Program-made: the position numbers and the translations under genes
Shown: positions 1 through 12,103 of the stretch, piece after piece
How positions within the stretch are numbered: the first letter of the stretch is position 1
Layout of the letters: the number at the start of each line of letters is the position of its first letter
Assembly: GCA_010093485.1 (NCBI GenBank)
Contig: MU001509.1
Location: 1,207,267 to 1,271,266 of the forward strand
Source: Karstenula rhodostoma CBS 690.94
Taxonomy: Eukaryota; Ascomycota; Dothideomycetes; Pleosporales; Didymosphaeriaceae
DNA length: 64,000 bases
Direction of reading: 5' to 3'
Notes under the pieces: model-generated
What the model was told of the DNA's origin: nothing
The model's database searches: none
What the model saw: only the letters and a program-made list of their open reading frames with translations

Positions 1-1600
1 TGCGAGAAAATTTCACTGCGTGATCACCTGCACAACAACTTGGTAGTATAATCGCGTTTACGTATGAGGCACGTTCGTCGGAACAGGCCGCACTGATTGC
101 TTTAGTATTTAAAGAAATGTCCATTCCGTGATACTACACATTTTGATGCCAGGGCTTTCGACCGTTTTATGGCGAATTCGATCGATGTGTTACGTCTCCG
201 TGCCCCCGATGAAATTCCGCGCAGATCCTATCATCTTTTCGAGCCTTTCTACAGACGGAATCATTCCAAATTCTAGCGCTACGAGCTTAAAGCACCCAGA
301 CAGCCACAGTGAAGCGGATCGGACGCTGTCCATGTTGAAAATCTTTCAGCCTCAGACAAACTCAAATACTCCGTACGGAGGACGCGCAGCTGGGGTACGA
401 GCCTGCGCCTCGTTACTCGCCACGCAAAGGGAACGGTCAAGCTACAGATGACAAAGAGGCCGAGCGCTTACGATAGCTAAGCTTTCCTGATGTTGCCAGT
501 TTCCTTGAACACGACAACGTATAGTCCTGTCCCTGAACAGACCGTGGACGGTGAACTCGACTCGTATCCAAAAAGATACTGCATGCCGCGATGCTGACGT
601 AGCGAGCCAGATAAGACAAGAGACACGCGCCACATGTCCGCCGCGAGGCCAGACAGTAGATGCCCCTCGCTGCTGAACGATTGTTGTCAACAAAACCTAC
701 AGAATTCCACTTCGGTGTATGAATCGAGATATCTTGCCTACATGCATGCGAATTCCAAATCTGGCCTGTCTTCTCTTAGCCCCCACGTTTTGCGGCTCGT
801 CCCGCAACTGCATCTGCACACTCAGCTGTGCTCCGCCTCTTCTTACTATCGGAATTCGAGCGTCGACTTCTCCTCTGTTTGGCCCTTCTGTATCCCGTCA
901 AATTATTACTGCATTCGGGAAGATGTCGCGAGGAGCGTTCAGCGCCCACCCTCTGAAATCGCCTGCGCATCCCTGATCGTAAGGCCAGATCAAGGTTTCC
1001 CCCAGCACTCAGCTCCCAATGCCCTGCTATCATTTCCCCTACCACATAAATACAGGAGATTTTTGGTCATGATTGGGTTCGCCCGTAACTTCTTTACTAG
1101 GCAATCAAGAAGGATAGGATATAGGGATTCTCACGAGTCGCTCGGGCCTCACAGCCTCACGGTATGCCTCTGCTGTCTGGTCGGCAACATCAATTGATCC
1201 ATGTTAATCTCGAACATGTACCATGGCTTTATATGCCTCCCCCAAATATGGACCCACCAATTGCTCTCTAAGCTTCACCAACTCCAGTGTTGTAAGCATC
1301 TACACCAGGGTAACGGGACGGAAAGTTCTTTTCTTGAGCCTTTGGAAAGAATAAGTGGACTACCGTCCATCCAGCCCTTGTTGACAAAAGTCAGACTCTT
1401 CTATGCTGAGCGTTCACGTCCCAGACATTGGGATGAGTTTATGACACCCTACACCGGCTTGCACTACGGCATCGTGCGAGGCCCTCCATTCTACAGTGGG
1501 CCGCACGAACATACAAAAGAATGGAGGTCTCGCTTTGTTTCCATCATCAACGCTCCAGACACAACACTGGTATCTTCTCACATGTAATCAATTTTTCAAG
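1..1600. other. No supportable gene at left edge
   Basis: Only short overlapping open frames occur here, on both strands, with low-complexity composition and no recognisable domain or consistent splice structure. I see nothing I can annotate. The stretch leads directly into a degenerate gene, so it may be decayed sequence. Confidence 0.5.
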
Positions 1601-1637
1601 GAGGATCATCCCACAATTCCACGTCTCACGTCCCGAA

Positions 1638-2331
1638 ATGTCCTCCACCATCGGAGACTATCTCTTCTGGAGGCTAGCCACACTGGGCGCCCGTCAAGTC
1701 CTTGGTTGTACCTCAAGTAGTAACCCCTTCCCTGACGGTATCCCCATCTTACAATTTCCCGCAGGAACCCTCTTCATCGGTTCGGTCCAGCGCAATCGCT
1801 TGACCCACGTAGACATCACCCGCTACCAAGCCATCCCAACCAGGACCGAAATTGATGTATTTGTCGTATCACCCGATGCGGCAAACCTCGCAGCATGCGT
1901 TACGATAGGATGGCAGTACTACCCCGGTCGCCCTGTAGTTTTTATACAGGAACTCCAACATGCGGAGTTAAGAAGGTAGCTCGTCTCGCACACCGATGCA
2001 AAGCATATCCTTTGCACGCACAAGCACTGACACCCACAGTGCCGCGGACCTCACAGCAGGCGTCCCTTTCGGCGCCGCAACCATTTTGACCGCTGCGTCC
2101 ACAGCGACCGCTCAAATCGACAGCATCTTGAACACGATGCTTTACAAGAATAAGACTGTGTACATCGGGATCTCGTCTTCGATGGCAGGCGTGGTGATTA
2201 CCGTGCCTACGGCTGGCTCTGCGGGCTCGGGCGCTTCGACGGGATACTCGGTGGGTGCGGGGGAAATAAACGCTGCGACTGCTGGTAAGTCAATCACCGA
2301 GTGTATTCCGCTGGCGAAGATTGTTGAGAGC
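1638..2331 (+). pseudogene. Degenerate pyruvate decarboxylase-like relic (N-terminal part)
   Basis: Three open pieces in different frames line up, in order, with the N-terminal thiamine-diphosphate domain of fungal pyruvate/indolepyruvate decarboxylases. Near 1640-1700 the frame reads IGDYLFWRLATLGARQVLG, like the family's opening helix. Around 1935-1985 the reading passes from RPVVFI in one frame to GTPTCGVKK-VARLAH in another, matching the family pattern VVHIVGTPST..Q..LLHHTLG across a frameshift. Around 2110-2200 a third frame reads IDSILNTMLYKNKTVYIGI, matching the end of the domain (EID..L.T....RPVYIGIP). Spacing is colinear with roughly the first 180 residues. The middle and C-terminal domains are absent. 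The alignment is from memory of the family, so the exact breakpoints are uncertain. Confidence 0.55.
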
Positions 2332-2334
2332 TGA

Positions 2335-3171
2335 TAGTAATAGCGGTCGCGATGGCGTTTATTCGTTGATACAGCAGACGCCTGCAATGCCAGGGATTTT
2401 TTAAGTCCTTGATAGGTATGTGGGTGCTGGAAGTGTGCATGCGGTGTTATAGTTGAACCCTATTGTTTTAGGATTTCTTTTGTTCAACAACCTCGTTCCT
2501 TTGCACTTCTAAGTCTCAGGTCTTGCCAGTTAGTTAGTTGTTCCTTCTTATGCTTCTCTTACACTTCCTTCCCATCCTTAGAGTGTTGCATGTCTTAGTT
2601 AGTGTTGCTTGCTTTTTAAGTCTAGTTATTAGTCTGATCTCGGCAGTTTCTGGCTTTTGCTCATACCTATACATACTAAAATCGCCGAAATCACCTTCTC
2701 AACCTCACTGCCGCATGAAGGCTGAAACACTGCTAGCATGCCTCTTCGAACGCCAAACATGTGGTGTGCAGAAAGCCAATCGAGCGCGATCTGCATGCAC
2801 CCAGGCTAAATGGAACTGCAGCTGGAGCCCTGCCCGATTGGCGCGATATACACTTCACTCCACATCAGGGCGAACTAAAGCGCTTTGTGCACAACACCCG
2901 TAGCATCGCAGAGATACACAGGGTCTAGCCCCGCAACGTAGCCTTATCAAGATCGCAGTGTCAGCTCTGCATGCAGGCGAAGAGCAATATATGACAAACG
3001 TGTTGTTTGCCGTCTTACAGTAGCACATGCTTTCGTTAGCCTTGTCATTCTCGATATTTTCTTTCCACAGCGACTTGGAACATCCTCCTCGACTCAGTGA
3101 CCAGTTCTCTACGCCGTTTCGCGCGACCTCACAGTCTTCACGGACTCCATACTTAGTCAGGCGTTGCCGCG
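2335..3171. other. Intergenic, promoter side of the permease
   Basis: No gene is visible. The last 150 bases before the permease start are presumably its promoter and 5' leader; I see no clear TATA box. Confidence 0.5.
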
Positions 3172-4947
3172 ATGACAGATAATAGCGGAGAGAAGCACAG
3201 CGGAGTCAATCTGGACACCTCCGAGGAGGTGGGTTTCGTTGACGATACGGATGAGCGGGAGTTGGCTAGAGTAGGGAAGAAGAGCGTTCTCAGAGTATGC
3301 CTTTACCAATGCACTTGCCGCGACTTCTCATCTGACAGCCCGACAGCGCAATTTCGCATTTCTCAGCATCCTCGGCCTCTCATGCTCTCTCATGATCACA
3401 TGGGAAGGGTTATGCTCGTATGCTTGCTTTTATCTGCTCCACATAATGCCTTGCTAACTTTTTAGCGTTTTCATCTTCGGGCTCATGAACGGCGGGCCAG
3501 CGGGCTTAATTTACGGCTTTCTCTTCTGCTGGGTGGGCTATGCAACCGTTGTAGCGACCATGGGCGAGTTGGTCTCGATGTGGCCCACAGCTGGCGGCCA
3601 GTACCATTGGACGCACATGCTGGCACCGGACGGACTCAAAGATGTATTGAGCTATGTGACAGGATGGTTTGTCGGAATTATGTGGCCAAAAGTAGTTGAG
3701 GCTGACATATCCGTAGGCAGTCTGTTATTGCATGGCAAGCTTTGTCGGCCTCTGGGGGTTATCTGACGGCGACTTCGCTGCAAGGCCTTGTAATAAACTC
3801 ACAGGCCAGCTACGAGCCCACCAGATGGCAAGGTACGCTGCTTGTCTTTGCCATCATCGCATTTTGTCTTGTCGTCAATACTTGGCTTGCCAGGCTATTA
3901 CCAAGGGCAGAACAGGCCATTCTCGTGCTGCACATCATTCTCTTCTTCGTTGTCCTGATCACCTTGACGACATTGGCGCCCCAAAAAAGATCTAGCCATG
4001 AAGTGTGGCAGCTCTTCCTAAACCAGGGCGGCTACGAAAGCAAAGGCCTATCCTTCTTCGTGGGCCTCATCACCCCCGTCTTCGCCTTCACCGGTGCCGA
4101 CGGCGCAGTCCACATGTGCGAAGAGATACGACACTCGTCGACCGCGCTGCCAAACGCCCTTCTAGGTCCAAGACATCCCCCATCCCGCTCTACATTTGCA
4201 CTAATAACCCAACCAGGCTCCATCGCTATCAATGGCGTCACCGGCTTCGCAATGCTCGTCGCAATCCTCTACTGCATCGGCGACATCGACGCCGCACTCA
4301 ACACACCCACCGGCTACTCCTTCATCGAGATCCTCACCCAAGGCACCTCCTCCGTCGCAGGCGGCACCGCACTGTCCGCACTCCTCGTCATAATGTTTAT
4401 GCTCTGCACGATGGGCACCGTGGCGTCTGCCTCGCGCCAACTGTGGGCGTTCGCGAGAGACAACGCGGTCCCGAATGCGCGCATCATCAGCTACGTCCAT
4501 CCTACGCTCAAGATCCCGCTCGTCAGTATACTGAGCACTTGCACCATCAGTTGCCTCCTTTCTCTCATCAATATCGGCAGCGCGACCGTGTTCAACGCCA
4601 TGGTCTCGCTCAGCGTTGCGGGGTTCTTTGGCAGCTACCTCCTGCCTTTTAGCCTGCTCCTGCACACACGCTTGAGGAACCCCGAAATGCTCGAGTTTGG
4701 GCCTTGGCGGTTGGGTAGGCTGGGACCTTGGATTAATGGGTTTGCAATTGCTTGGAGCGCATTGGTCATGTTTTTCAGCTTTTGGCCGACGAGTGTGCCG
4801 GTTGACAAGGTGAATATGAATTGGAGCTGTGTGCTTTGGACTGTGGTTGTTATGTTTGCGGGCGTGTTCTGGGTGGTGCATGGGAGGTTAGTGTACAAAG
4901 GGCCGGTTGTTGAGACTACGGAGGTGGGGATGGCTGCGGATGCTTGA
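3172..4947 (+). CDS. Amino acid/choline-type permease (APC superfamily)
   Basis: This is a plasma-membrane amine or amino acid transporter resembling fungal choline/GABA permeases of the HNM1/UGA4 type. Exons are 3172-3294, 3347-3417, 3466-3670, 3721-4165 and 4217-4947, giving 524 residues. The N-terminus has the typical hydrophilic leader ending in DERELARVGKKSVLRRNF, then SCSLMITWEG and the signature NGGPAGLIYGF, followed by GELVSMWPTAGGQYHW. About twelve hydrophobic segments follow, with FTGADGAVHMCEE and the loop GTVASASRQLWAFARD. Introns 1, 2 and 4 have clear branch points; intron 4 is 51 bp and would read through in frame. Intron 3 (3671-3720) has the weak donor GTCGGA, but splicing there restores the family sequence YVTGWFSVIAWQA. 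The substrate cannot be assigned. Confidence 0.85.
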
Positions 4948-5316
4948 AAAAAGGGGTTGAAGCCCGAGTGTACTGCATGCAGGTGTGTATAGCGAGGACG
5001 TCCACCTCTGCACCACACGACTACCGCCCAACTCCTTTCCCAGAAAGTGTCACCCCACCTAAAAATGTTCGAGACGGAAAGTTGGGCCACATGAAATACA
5101 CTTCACATTACACAATATAGAAGAATACACCGCACCCTCAAAACAATGTGCACTGCAGCATTACCACATTCGGTATCTAACCAAAAACGAAACCCCTAGT
5201 TCTCGCTCCAATGCATGCATGTCATTCAACCCGTCATGATAATTTCATAACACGCAGCATTGACGCTGAACCCCATGTTTCCCATGAACGCCATCGTTAA
5301 ATTCTTCATCCTTCCC
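4948..5316. other. Convergent intergenic spacer
   Basis: This lies between two convergent genes, so it should hold both 3' untranslated ends. No gene or distinct repeat is visible. Confidence 0.5.
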
Positions 5317-8300
5317 CTAGAAGATCTCTGAATCGAGACTACTCCGGTAGCTCTCCAAGCTCTCGGTATCTGCTACTTTATGTTAGCATCGAGTCATTTT
5401 AGCAGAGAAAGAGGGTTGATTAACGTACCAGCGACGGGCTTCCTTCTAATAACCGTGTCGGAATGTTGCAGCTCGGTCTGGCCGTACTGGGCGCTAGGAC
5501 TCCTGCTGCCCATGGGACGAGGTCCCGTGATCTTGCGCTGCGGGCTTGTGACGCCTAGATTCTGGATGCTTGGGCGGGGCGACGGGGTCGGCGTATACTG
5601 ATTGCCGTCAGTCTGCTGCTTCTGGTAGTTCAGTAATGCCAGTGACTTACGCGGTGACCCGTGTCTGTCTCGAGTGAATAGCGCACCTCTTGAATGGGTG
5701 CCAACGGCGTCAGGATCCCCTGACCGCCATACTCATTAGGCGAACTGTACATCTGCCTCGCTTGTCCGTGTCCCGCAAGGGGCTGCTGGGATGGGATCAA
5801 AGGGCCGTCATCCAAAACCTTGGGCGGCCGGGGAGGAGCTTGTTGCTCGGATGCTGAGTGCTGGCTGTATCCGCCCTCTGAAGAGATGGGCGACAAGTTG
5901 CCAGCATTATAACTAGCACCACCACCAGACATGCGGTTGCGTGCCAATGAAGGGTTGCTGCCCCACTGATCGTAGTCTGGCGATCGGACTGGGTCGAAGA
6001 TCCGGGCTTGCTGGTCCAACTGGTTGGTATGGCGGCCGGTAGGACCATGTTTAGGCTGGGGATGCTGCAAGTTCAAAGAATTGCGATGAGCCTGGTACTT
6101 GGGATCCTCCATAGCGTATTGCTCCATGTCCTCTGGAATGAGCGGTGAGGGGGACCGGACTGACTCACGTCCATCCCTAGGGAGAGATGATGTAGATCGG
6201 ATTCGGTCATCCTCATTCATCCCGTACTGCCCATCGCCATAAGAAAGGTTAACTTGGGACCCGGATCGCGATGCGCTGGAGTACGGACGCCTCTCCCCCG
6301 AGCCGCTGTTGCGAGGCAGGCTTTCTGAGTCGCGGTTCGTGGAAGCCGTTGTCTTGGACCACCTTGAGATCTTCGGGATGCCAAAGATAGAGGATGAGTT
6401 CGACTTGTGTTTACGCTTCGGCGTATTCTCCTGGCTTTGAGATTCTCGGAACGGTTTGGCTGCTTGCGGAGGAGTGTCGTGCGATAGGCTGTTATTACGA
6501 CGAGCTTCCTGTGTCGGGGTAGTCATACGTTCGGTGTTCTCATACTGAGGTTCGTCTTCCAGGTACTCCTCGTCATCCTCTTCATGTACGGTGCTTATCC
6601 GTTGAGTTTGAGGGACGTCGTATCCGGAGTGCAAATCTTGTATGCGGCGCGAAGAGGAAGGATTGGATAGATAACCAGATTGGTTTGGCGATGAGGCAGT
6701 ATTCGCCCGGCCTTCCGGCTCATAGCCAGATTCAGGAGCACCGGCATCATGCGCGCGCATGTGTTCATAAGAGGTCATACTGTTTGTGCGTTGTTGATCC
6801 AACGTCAATTGGTGCACCTGCTTCAGACCTTCTACCTCTCCAAGAAGCTGGATGAGCATGGATTCAATGTTTTTGACGTCCTTGTCTCCCTTGGAGCCCA
6901 AGCCTCTGAGGGCTCGTTTGAAGACGTTCTTCTTCTTGGTCTCAAAATCTAGATCATCCGTGGAGGACCTAGGTGCTCGTGGAGAGCCTGCGGGCTGCGG
7001 GCGAGGACCGCCAATAATACGCTGCTCAGCCAAGTCCACCCGCTTGTCAGTGTTGTTCATGACCATAGCATCTTGGACGCGGATGAACTGTTTCAATTCT
7101 TCGAAAGTGTTGCGCATCTCGGCTGCACTCCGCACAAGAGTCACCAGAATTTCGGTATCGCGAGCGTTCCTTTGCGCATCACGTACAGTCAGGTGGTCCA
7201 TCAGAGCCACTATATCCTTCGAGTCAATCCGATCGAGGCCCCTTCCAGTTGCCGAGTCATAGAGAGGCGAGGCCATCCCATGAGAGTTGCCACTTGAGTG
7301 ACGGGTGTGCTTAGCATCGGCAGTGCTGAAAGGATCCTCGCCGTCCAGGGGTGACTCGTCGTATTCGTCCATCTCCCCATCGAAAGGCCTCTGGTGGCGC
7401 ATGTCCGGTGTGTGAGCTCCTGGCTGGTGGGCTGATTGGTAACCTTCGTCTTTCCAGAGCGCTGGACTCCGCGAGGGCGTCCGCTCATGCGAGTACGAGT
7501 CCTTTGCATGTAATAGCTCTTGCTGATCATAGTGCAGTTCATAATTGTCGCTCGACATGCTATCACGTTGTTGATCGTAGATCCCGGGACTTTCGTTCCG
7601 TGAGTGAGTTGCCGCGGCTGCGGCGAGTCCAGCTGCAGCCTTTCCATAAGATCGTGATGGTGTCCGTTGCTCACGTTCTTCTTGTCTGCTCAAAAGCTCT
7701 TCAGTGCGGTCATCGTACTGGGCACCGCCAGGACCGTTGATGATAGATGGGTTTGTGATGACGTCAGATTCATCGTCAACCCCGTATCCGTATTCAGGCT
7801 CCACATGCCCGGTTGGTATTGCACTGTGATTCATCTGCGGCTCATCTTGAAGGGACACAGAGAGGCTATGTCGTGGTGAGCTGCCAGCTCCTGACTTCGC
7901 AGCCAATGTTTGTGCTTGACCGCGGATCGCATTCCACCTTTCATGGCTAGGGTGTTCGTGCAGCTCGGAGTCCTCTGCGATGTGTTGATAGTCTGGACTA
8001 GGGCTCACGCGCGATAGCCTGCTCTTTCCTTTTACTGGACTTGCAGTTGATGACTGTATGCTAATACTCGATGGTTCGAGCAGAGACGCCACTGCTGATT
8101 CAACAGCAAGAGGTGTGTGGACGTATTCTGGGGTTGAGCCGACCTTGCGAATGTCCTGGCTTAGAGACAGCAGTTGTTCATCTCGCTCGGGATACGGTCC
8201 TTCACTATCCTCAGTATAACGGGTCATTCGTCGAGGATCGGCGCCAGGTGAGTCATGCAAGCTAGCCTCATACTGCCTCCTATACTGCTCGTTCTGCTCG

Positions 8301-10579
8301 TGGTTCTTCTCGAAGAACTCATCGACATCGCGTGGAGTATCTGGCTCGCCAAAAACTTCCTTCGGTTGCTCCAGGCTCACGCCTTGCGGGCGCTTCCGCG
8401 TTCGTGCAGCTTTTGTACTTGGTGATGATTCAAAAGACTGGATGGAAAGGGTGGACTGCGGCCGTGTACCCTTTCGCCCAGCTGAGGAAATAGAGGCGCC
8501 GCTATGTACTGAGCGCAGCAGACGTGGAGACCCAGTCTCCAACACCTCATCTCGGTAACTGGCTTCGCTTTGGATGGGGCTGAGACCCCTCGTGGGAGTC
8601 GCTTCGGCGATTTCATATTGAGGGCTTCGCGGTGCAGCGCGCTCAATGGCGCGAGCCTTAGCTGCCGCTGCCGCTTCCTGGGCTGCCGTTGACGTTTCTC
8701 TGGTCCTAGAAAAGTAACTTCGGTCACTCTTAACACTAAGAGTACCCTGCGAGTGGTTGCTGTGGGCAGTTCCAAGGCTCTGTTGGGTTGTATTAGGTGT
8801 ACGCGTAGGGGTGCGTGGAGATGGCGAAGCGAATCCGCGCGCTACTTCTCGGAGTGGGGTTTCTGCACTGGTGTGTCTTGAAGAACTTGAGTCTGGACGC
8901 TCGCGTGTCTCTGTTTCCGCCGATAGTATTGAGGCGCGCGTCAGCTCAGAGCCTTGCAATTCGCTCTGCAGAATTGGAAGCGGCGGTACGGACTCCTGGT
9001 ATGGTGTTTCGAATTGCTCGTCTTCTATGCTTTCCGAGATACTTGCTGTCCTGCTTCGGCTCTTCGAATGTCGCGTTCTCCTTTCTTTGCGTTCTGCCTT
9101 CTCCTCCTCGCGGGCAGTGTGACCTTTCAAAGCCGCAGCAGTCAGTCCGGATGCAGCAAGCCCTGCCAAAGCAGCGTCGCGAGTTGATTGGCGGCTGCTG
9201 TCCTTGCTCTTCTTGTGGCGGACTTTATCTTCGGTGGTCTCAGCATAGCTGCGCTCTGACATTGAGCCGCGGCTTGACCGTCGATGGCGACTCGAGCCTC
9301 CGGAGAGGATGGTACCGGGGTCGTTCTCGTCCCGGTTGAGGACAACTTTCGGCTTGCTACCATGGATGTGCGGTGCGCTTGAAGACTTGGACACTCGCCG
9401 ACGAGAACTATCGCGGGACTTGATCGATTCTACCGGATCATAAGTACTGTCGCGAGACATAGTCTCGAACTTTGCGGCGTTCTTCTGCGTGCGCTGTTCC
9501 TCTTTCAAGGCAGTTAGCTCGGGCAGAATGAGACGCTTGATGGCATCTTCAACGGTCGCAAGCAGCTTGGGATTGTTGATTGAAGAGGTTCCAGAAACTC
9601 CCGAGCGCATGGACTGTGTGTCGCCGGAGCGACGGTGAACATTAGAAGACAGTAGGCTAGACTCGGTCCCACTGATGCCACTCATCTCCTCGTCACGGCG
9701 TGATCTGCTCGTCTTGCGATGCGACTTGCGACTTGCAGTGAGCTCGTCTGTGCTGCCTGTCCTGTGCTTATATTTAGGCGAGACGCTTTCTGTGGGTTTC
9801 TGCTGCAGCTTCTCCATTACGCGAGCAGTTATCCTTTCTTTACTCAAGCTTCTGCTACGTTGCCGCGTGGGGGCCTTGAGCGTGTCGAAAACCTCCTTTG
9901 ATGCCAGAACTTCGTCGCGCTCTAGACTGCGGCTGCGCCGACGTCCTGGGGGTTTGATAATGGGTTCGCCTTCCAACATGCTGTCCGGGGGCATGGATGA
10001 TATGTCTGACGCCATTGGAACGAACCGGCCGCCGTTGCTAGACAGGTCGCTAGCGTTCTGAAGGACCTCGATCTCGACAGGCGGAATGGACGAAACGTTG
10101 GAGCCGTCCGAGTAGGAGAGGTCGGGGTTGGTGTTGGTGTGGCGGAAAAGTTCGTCGCGGGGCTTGCTTCCCAACGATACACGCCGAGTATACAGCGGCT
10201 TTCGTGTGTTGCGGGTCGTCTGGGTGATCTGCACGTGGTCGGCCGCAGTCGCAGACTTGTTCTTGCGGGAGGACGGTGTGACTCGCACACGGACGGTGGG
10301 GCGCGAATGGACCTTGCCTTCGGACTTGGCGCCCTCGAAGTACTCGATGAGCAGCGAGGTTTGCGAGGGGTACTTCTTGTGAAGGCCGGCTTCGCGCTTG
10401 GTGGTGTTGATGGTGACGGGGGTGCCGTCCTCGGGGATGGAATAAGAAGTTTTGTCGGTGCGCGCCGAGACGTTGGTATCCACGTCGTCGCGGAGGCCGG
10501 TGTCGTGGTCTACGGAGCTGAGAGTCGAAGGTTCAGTAGGTGCGGGAAGAGGGGGTCGTTTTGTGTCCAAGCCCATCAT
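5317..10579 (-). CDS. Large, mostly disordered protein of unknown function (1717 aa)
   Basis: I do not recognise a characterised orthologue. Exons, in minus-strand order, are 10579-5651, 5597-5429 and 5372-5317. The 53-bp and 56-bp terminal introns have donors GTAAGT and GTACGT and branch points CTGAC and GCTAAC; splicing adds a 74-residue tail ending YRSSLDSEIF. The protein is rich in Ser, Arg, Gln and acidic residues with many RSRS-type and SP sites, so it is probably heavily phosphorylated. Two Ala/Gly-rich segments appear (ALAGLAASGLTAAALKG, and GKAAAGLAAAAATHSRN). The best-ordered part lies at about residues 1110-1270: a helical block starting RIDSKDIVALMDHLTVRDAQ and a second containing VFKRALRGLGSKGD and MLIQLLGEVEGLKQVHQ, both likely coiled coil. 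Start ATG-ATG is at 10579; an upstream exon cannot be excluded. A scaffold role is only a guess. Confidence 0.8.
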
Positions 10580-12103
10580 GAGTCCAAGCGGGTCCTAGAA
10601 ACTGAAGTCGTGGTCGGGCGACATGGGGAATTGATGGTAGCGAAGGATGTTGGGGTGAGATGGGTGAGATGGGTGCAAAGTCGGGCGGGTTACGGTGTAC
10701 GGGCGGGACGCACACTTGAGGATAGCGAATGCGACGAGGGCGATTAGTACATGGTCGCCAGAGAGGAGGGTGCCCGGGTCTGCTGCGACGTGCTGGGAGC
10801 GGGCCGACAGGTGCAGCGTCGAGCTGGCTGAGCGCTGGGCGCTGAGCGAGGTGAGCAGGAACGAACGAGGAAGGCGCTGCAATTGCGGCAAGGCAGCAGC
10901 GATGGGCAGCGAGCGTACCTGTGGCGCGGTCAGGCACAATTCGTTCTCGGAGGCACAGCGCGCGACTGGGGCGGCGCCCTCGGTGGTGAGCGAGGATAGC
11001 TGGAGGCGCCGGGCAGAGGTGGGCTGGTTGTGGAGACTGGAGAGCAAGCAGACAAGCCGGGCCAAGGTCGAAAGGCAACCCTGTCGCTGCGAAGGCTACT
11101 GTACGAGTGGCAAGTAGCGCCGGCAGCCAGTTGTCGGAGCGCTAGACTACCAGCGTTGGCACGTTGCTGTGTACAAGGGAAAATACAAGGGAAAATACAA
11201 GAGAAAGGCTTCAGCATGCGGTTGGGATTTCAGCGTGCGGGAAGGCGTCTGCGGCCACGTTCCCTCAGCCCTCTCCCATTCCAGCCACCCGTCGCGACCT
11301 TGTGCCACTTTTGCACGGCTTCTCCACCGCGTGGCCTCGACCTCACCATGCCCCTCCTGCATGTCTTCTGCTGTACATTCCACAGGTACATGGACTAGAC
11401 GCTCCCGCCCGAGCCAAGTCTCCGTTTCCGCCAGTCAGCCGTCGCCCGCTGCCGCAGCGCGCAAAAGGGCGTGGCTGGTGCCGCTCCTCCTCGTCGGCGC
11501 ACGCCAGGCCGTCCCATGCCACCGCCCCGATCGCCTCCCACGGTATCCCCTCACCCAGCAACCCTCACTGTCTCTCGCACACCGCTATTGTGTAGTCTGC
11601 TGTGCCCAATCCCCGCCCAGCGGCATGTCTTTCATGACTTGCCTGCACTGGTTTTGGCTTGCGACACCGTGCCTTGCCCCGGAAACAAGCACGGGCTCCC
11701 TCGTCTCTCCCGCCTTCGCCAAAACCATTGGCCGCACACTCGGACGCTTTGCCAGCGCATCACCCACTCAACCACCTTTGCCACGCCCCGAGCGTTCGCA
11801 GCAGCCCAGCTTGTCGTGGCCCGCATGGATGCCCTGTCGAATGACTTTGCTTATACCGGTACCGCCTTGGGGACCGACTTCCGCGAAGCGCTTGGGGCCG
11901 ACATGCGATCAAGTGGGTGGCAGTTGGGGCGAGCGAGGAAGCAGTTGCAGTCGTCACATTCGGTATTGTGCGACAGTGACGCCGAGTGTGATCCAGCCAT
12001 CCACCCAGAAGCTTGGTATTGCAAAATGTAGAATCTACCATCCCCGACCTATCACTACCAAACAACACCAAGACGCCAAAAATGCAGACGTCGTGCTCAT
12101 ACA
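10580..12103. other. Intergenic region with a 12-bp tandem repeat
   Basis: This 1.5-kb stretch separates the upstream end of the large minus-strand gene from the 3' end of HAS1. It is C-rich and full of chance open frames but shows no domain. At 11172-11207 there are about three copies of a unit TACAAGGGAAAA. Nothing else stands out. Confidence 0.5.

Noticed and set aside
634..1197. 187-codon + strand open frame
   Set aside because: No recognisable domain, begins in low-complexity sequence and lies beside a pseudogene; not supported as a gene.
1201..1587. 128-codon + strand open frame upstream of the decarboxylase relic
   Set aside because: Cannot be aligned with the decarboxylase or another family I know; possibly also decayed sequence.
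10139..10747. 202-codon + strand open frame
   Set aside because: Antisense to the start of the large disordered protein; no domain.
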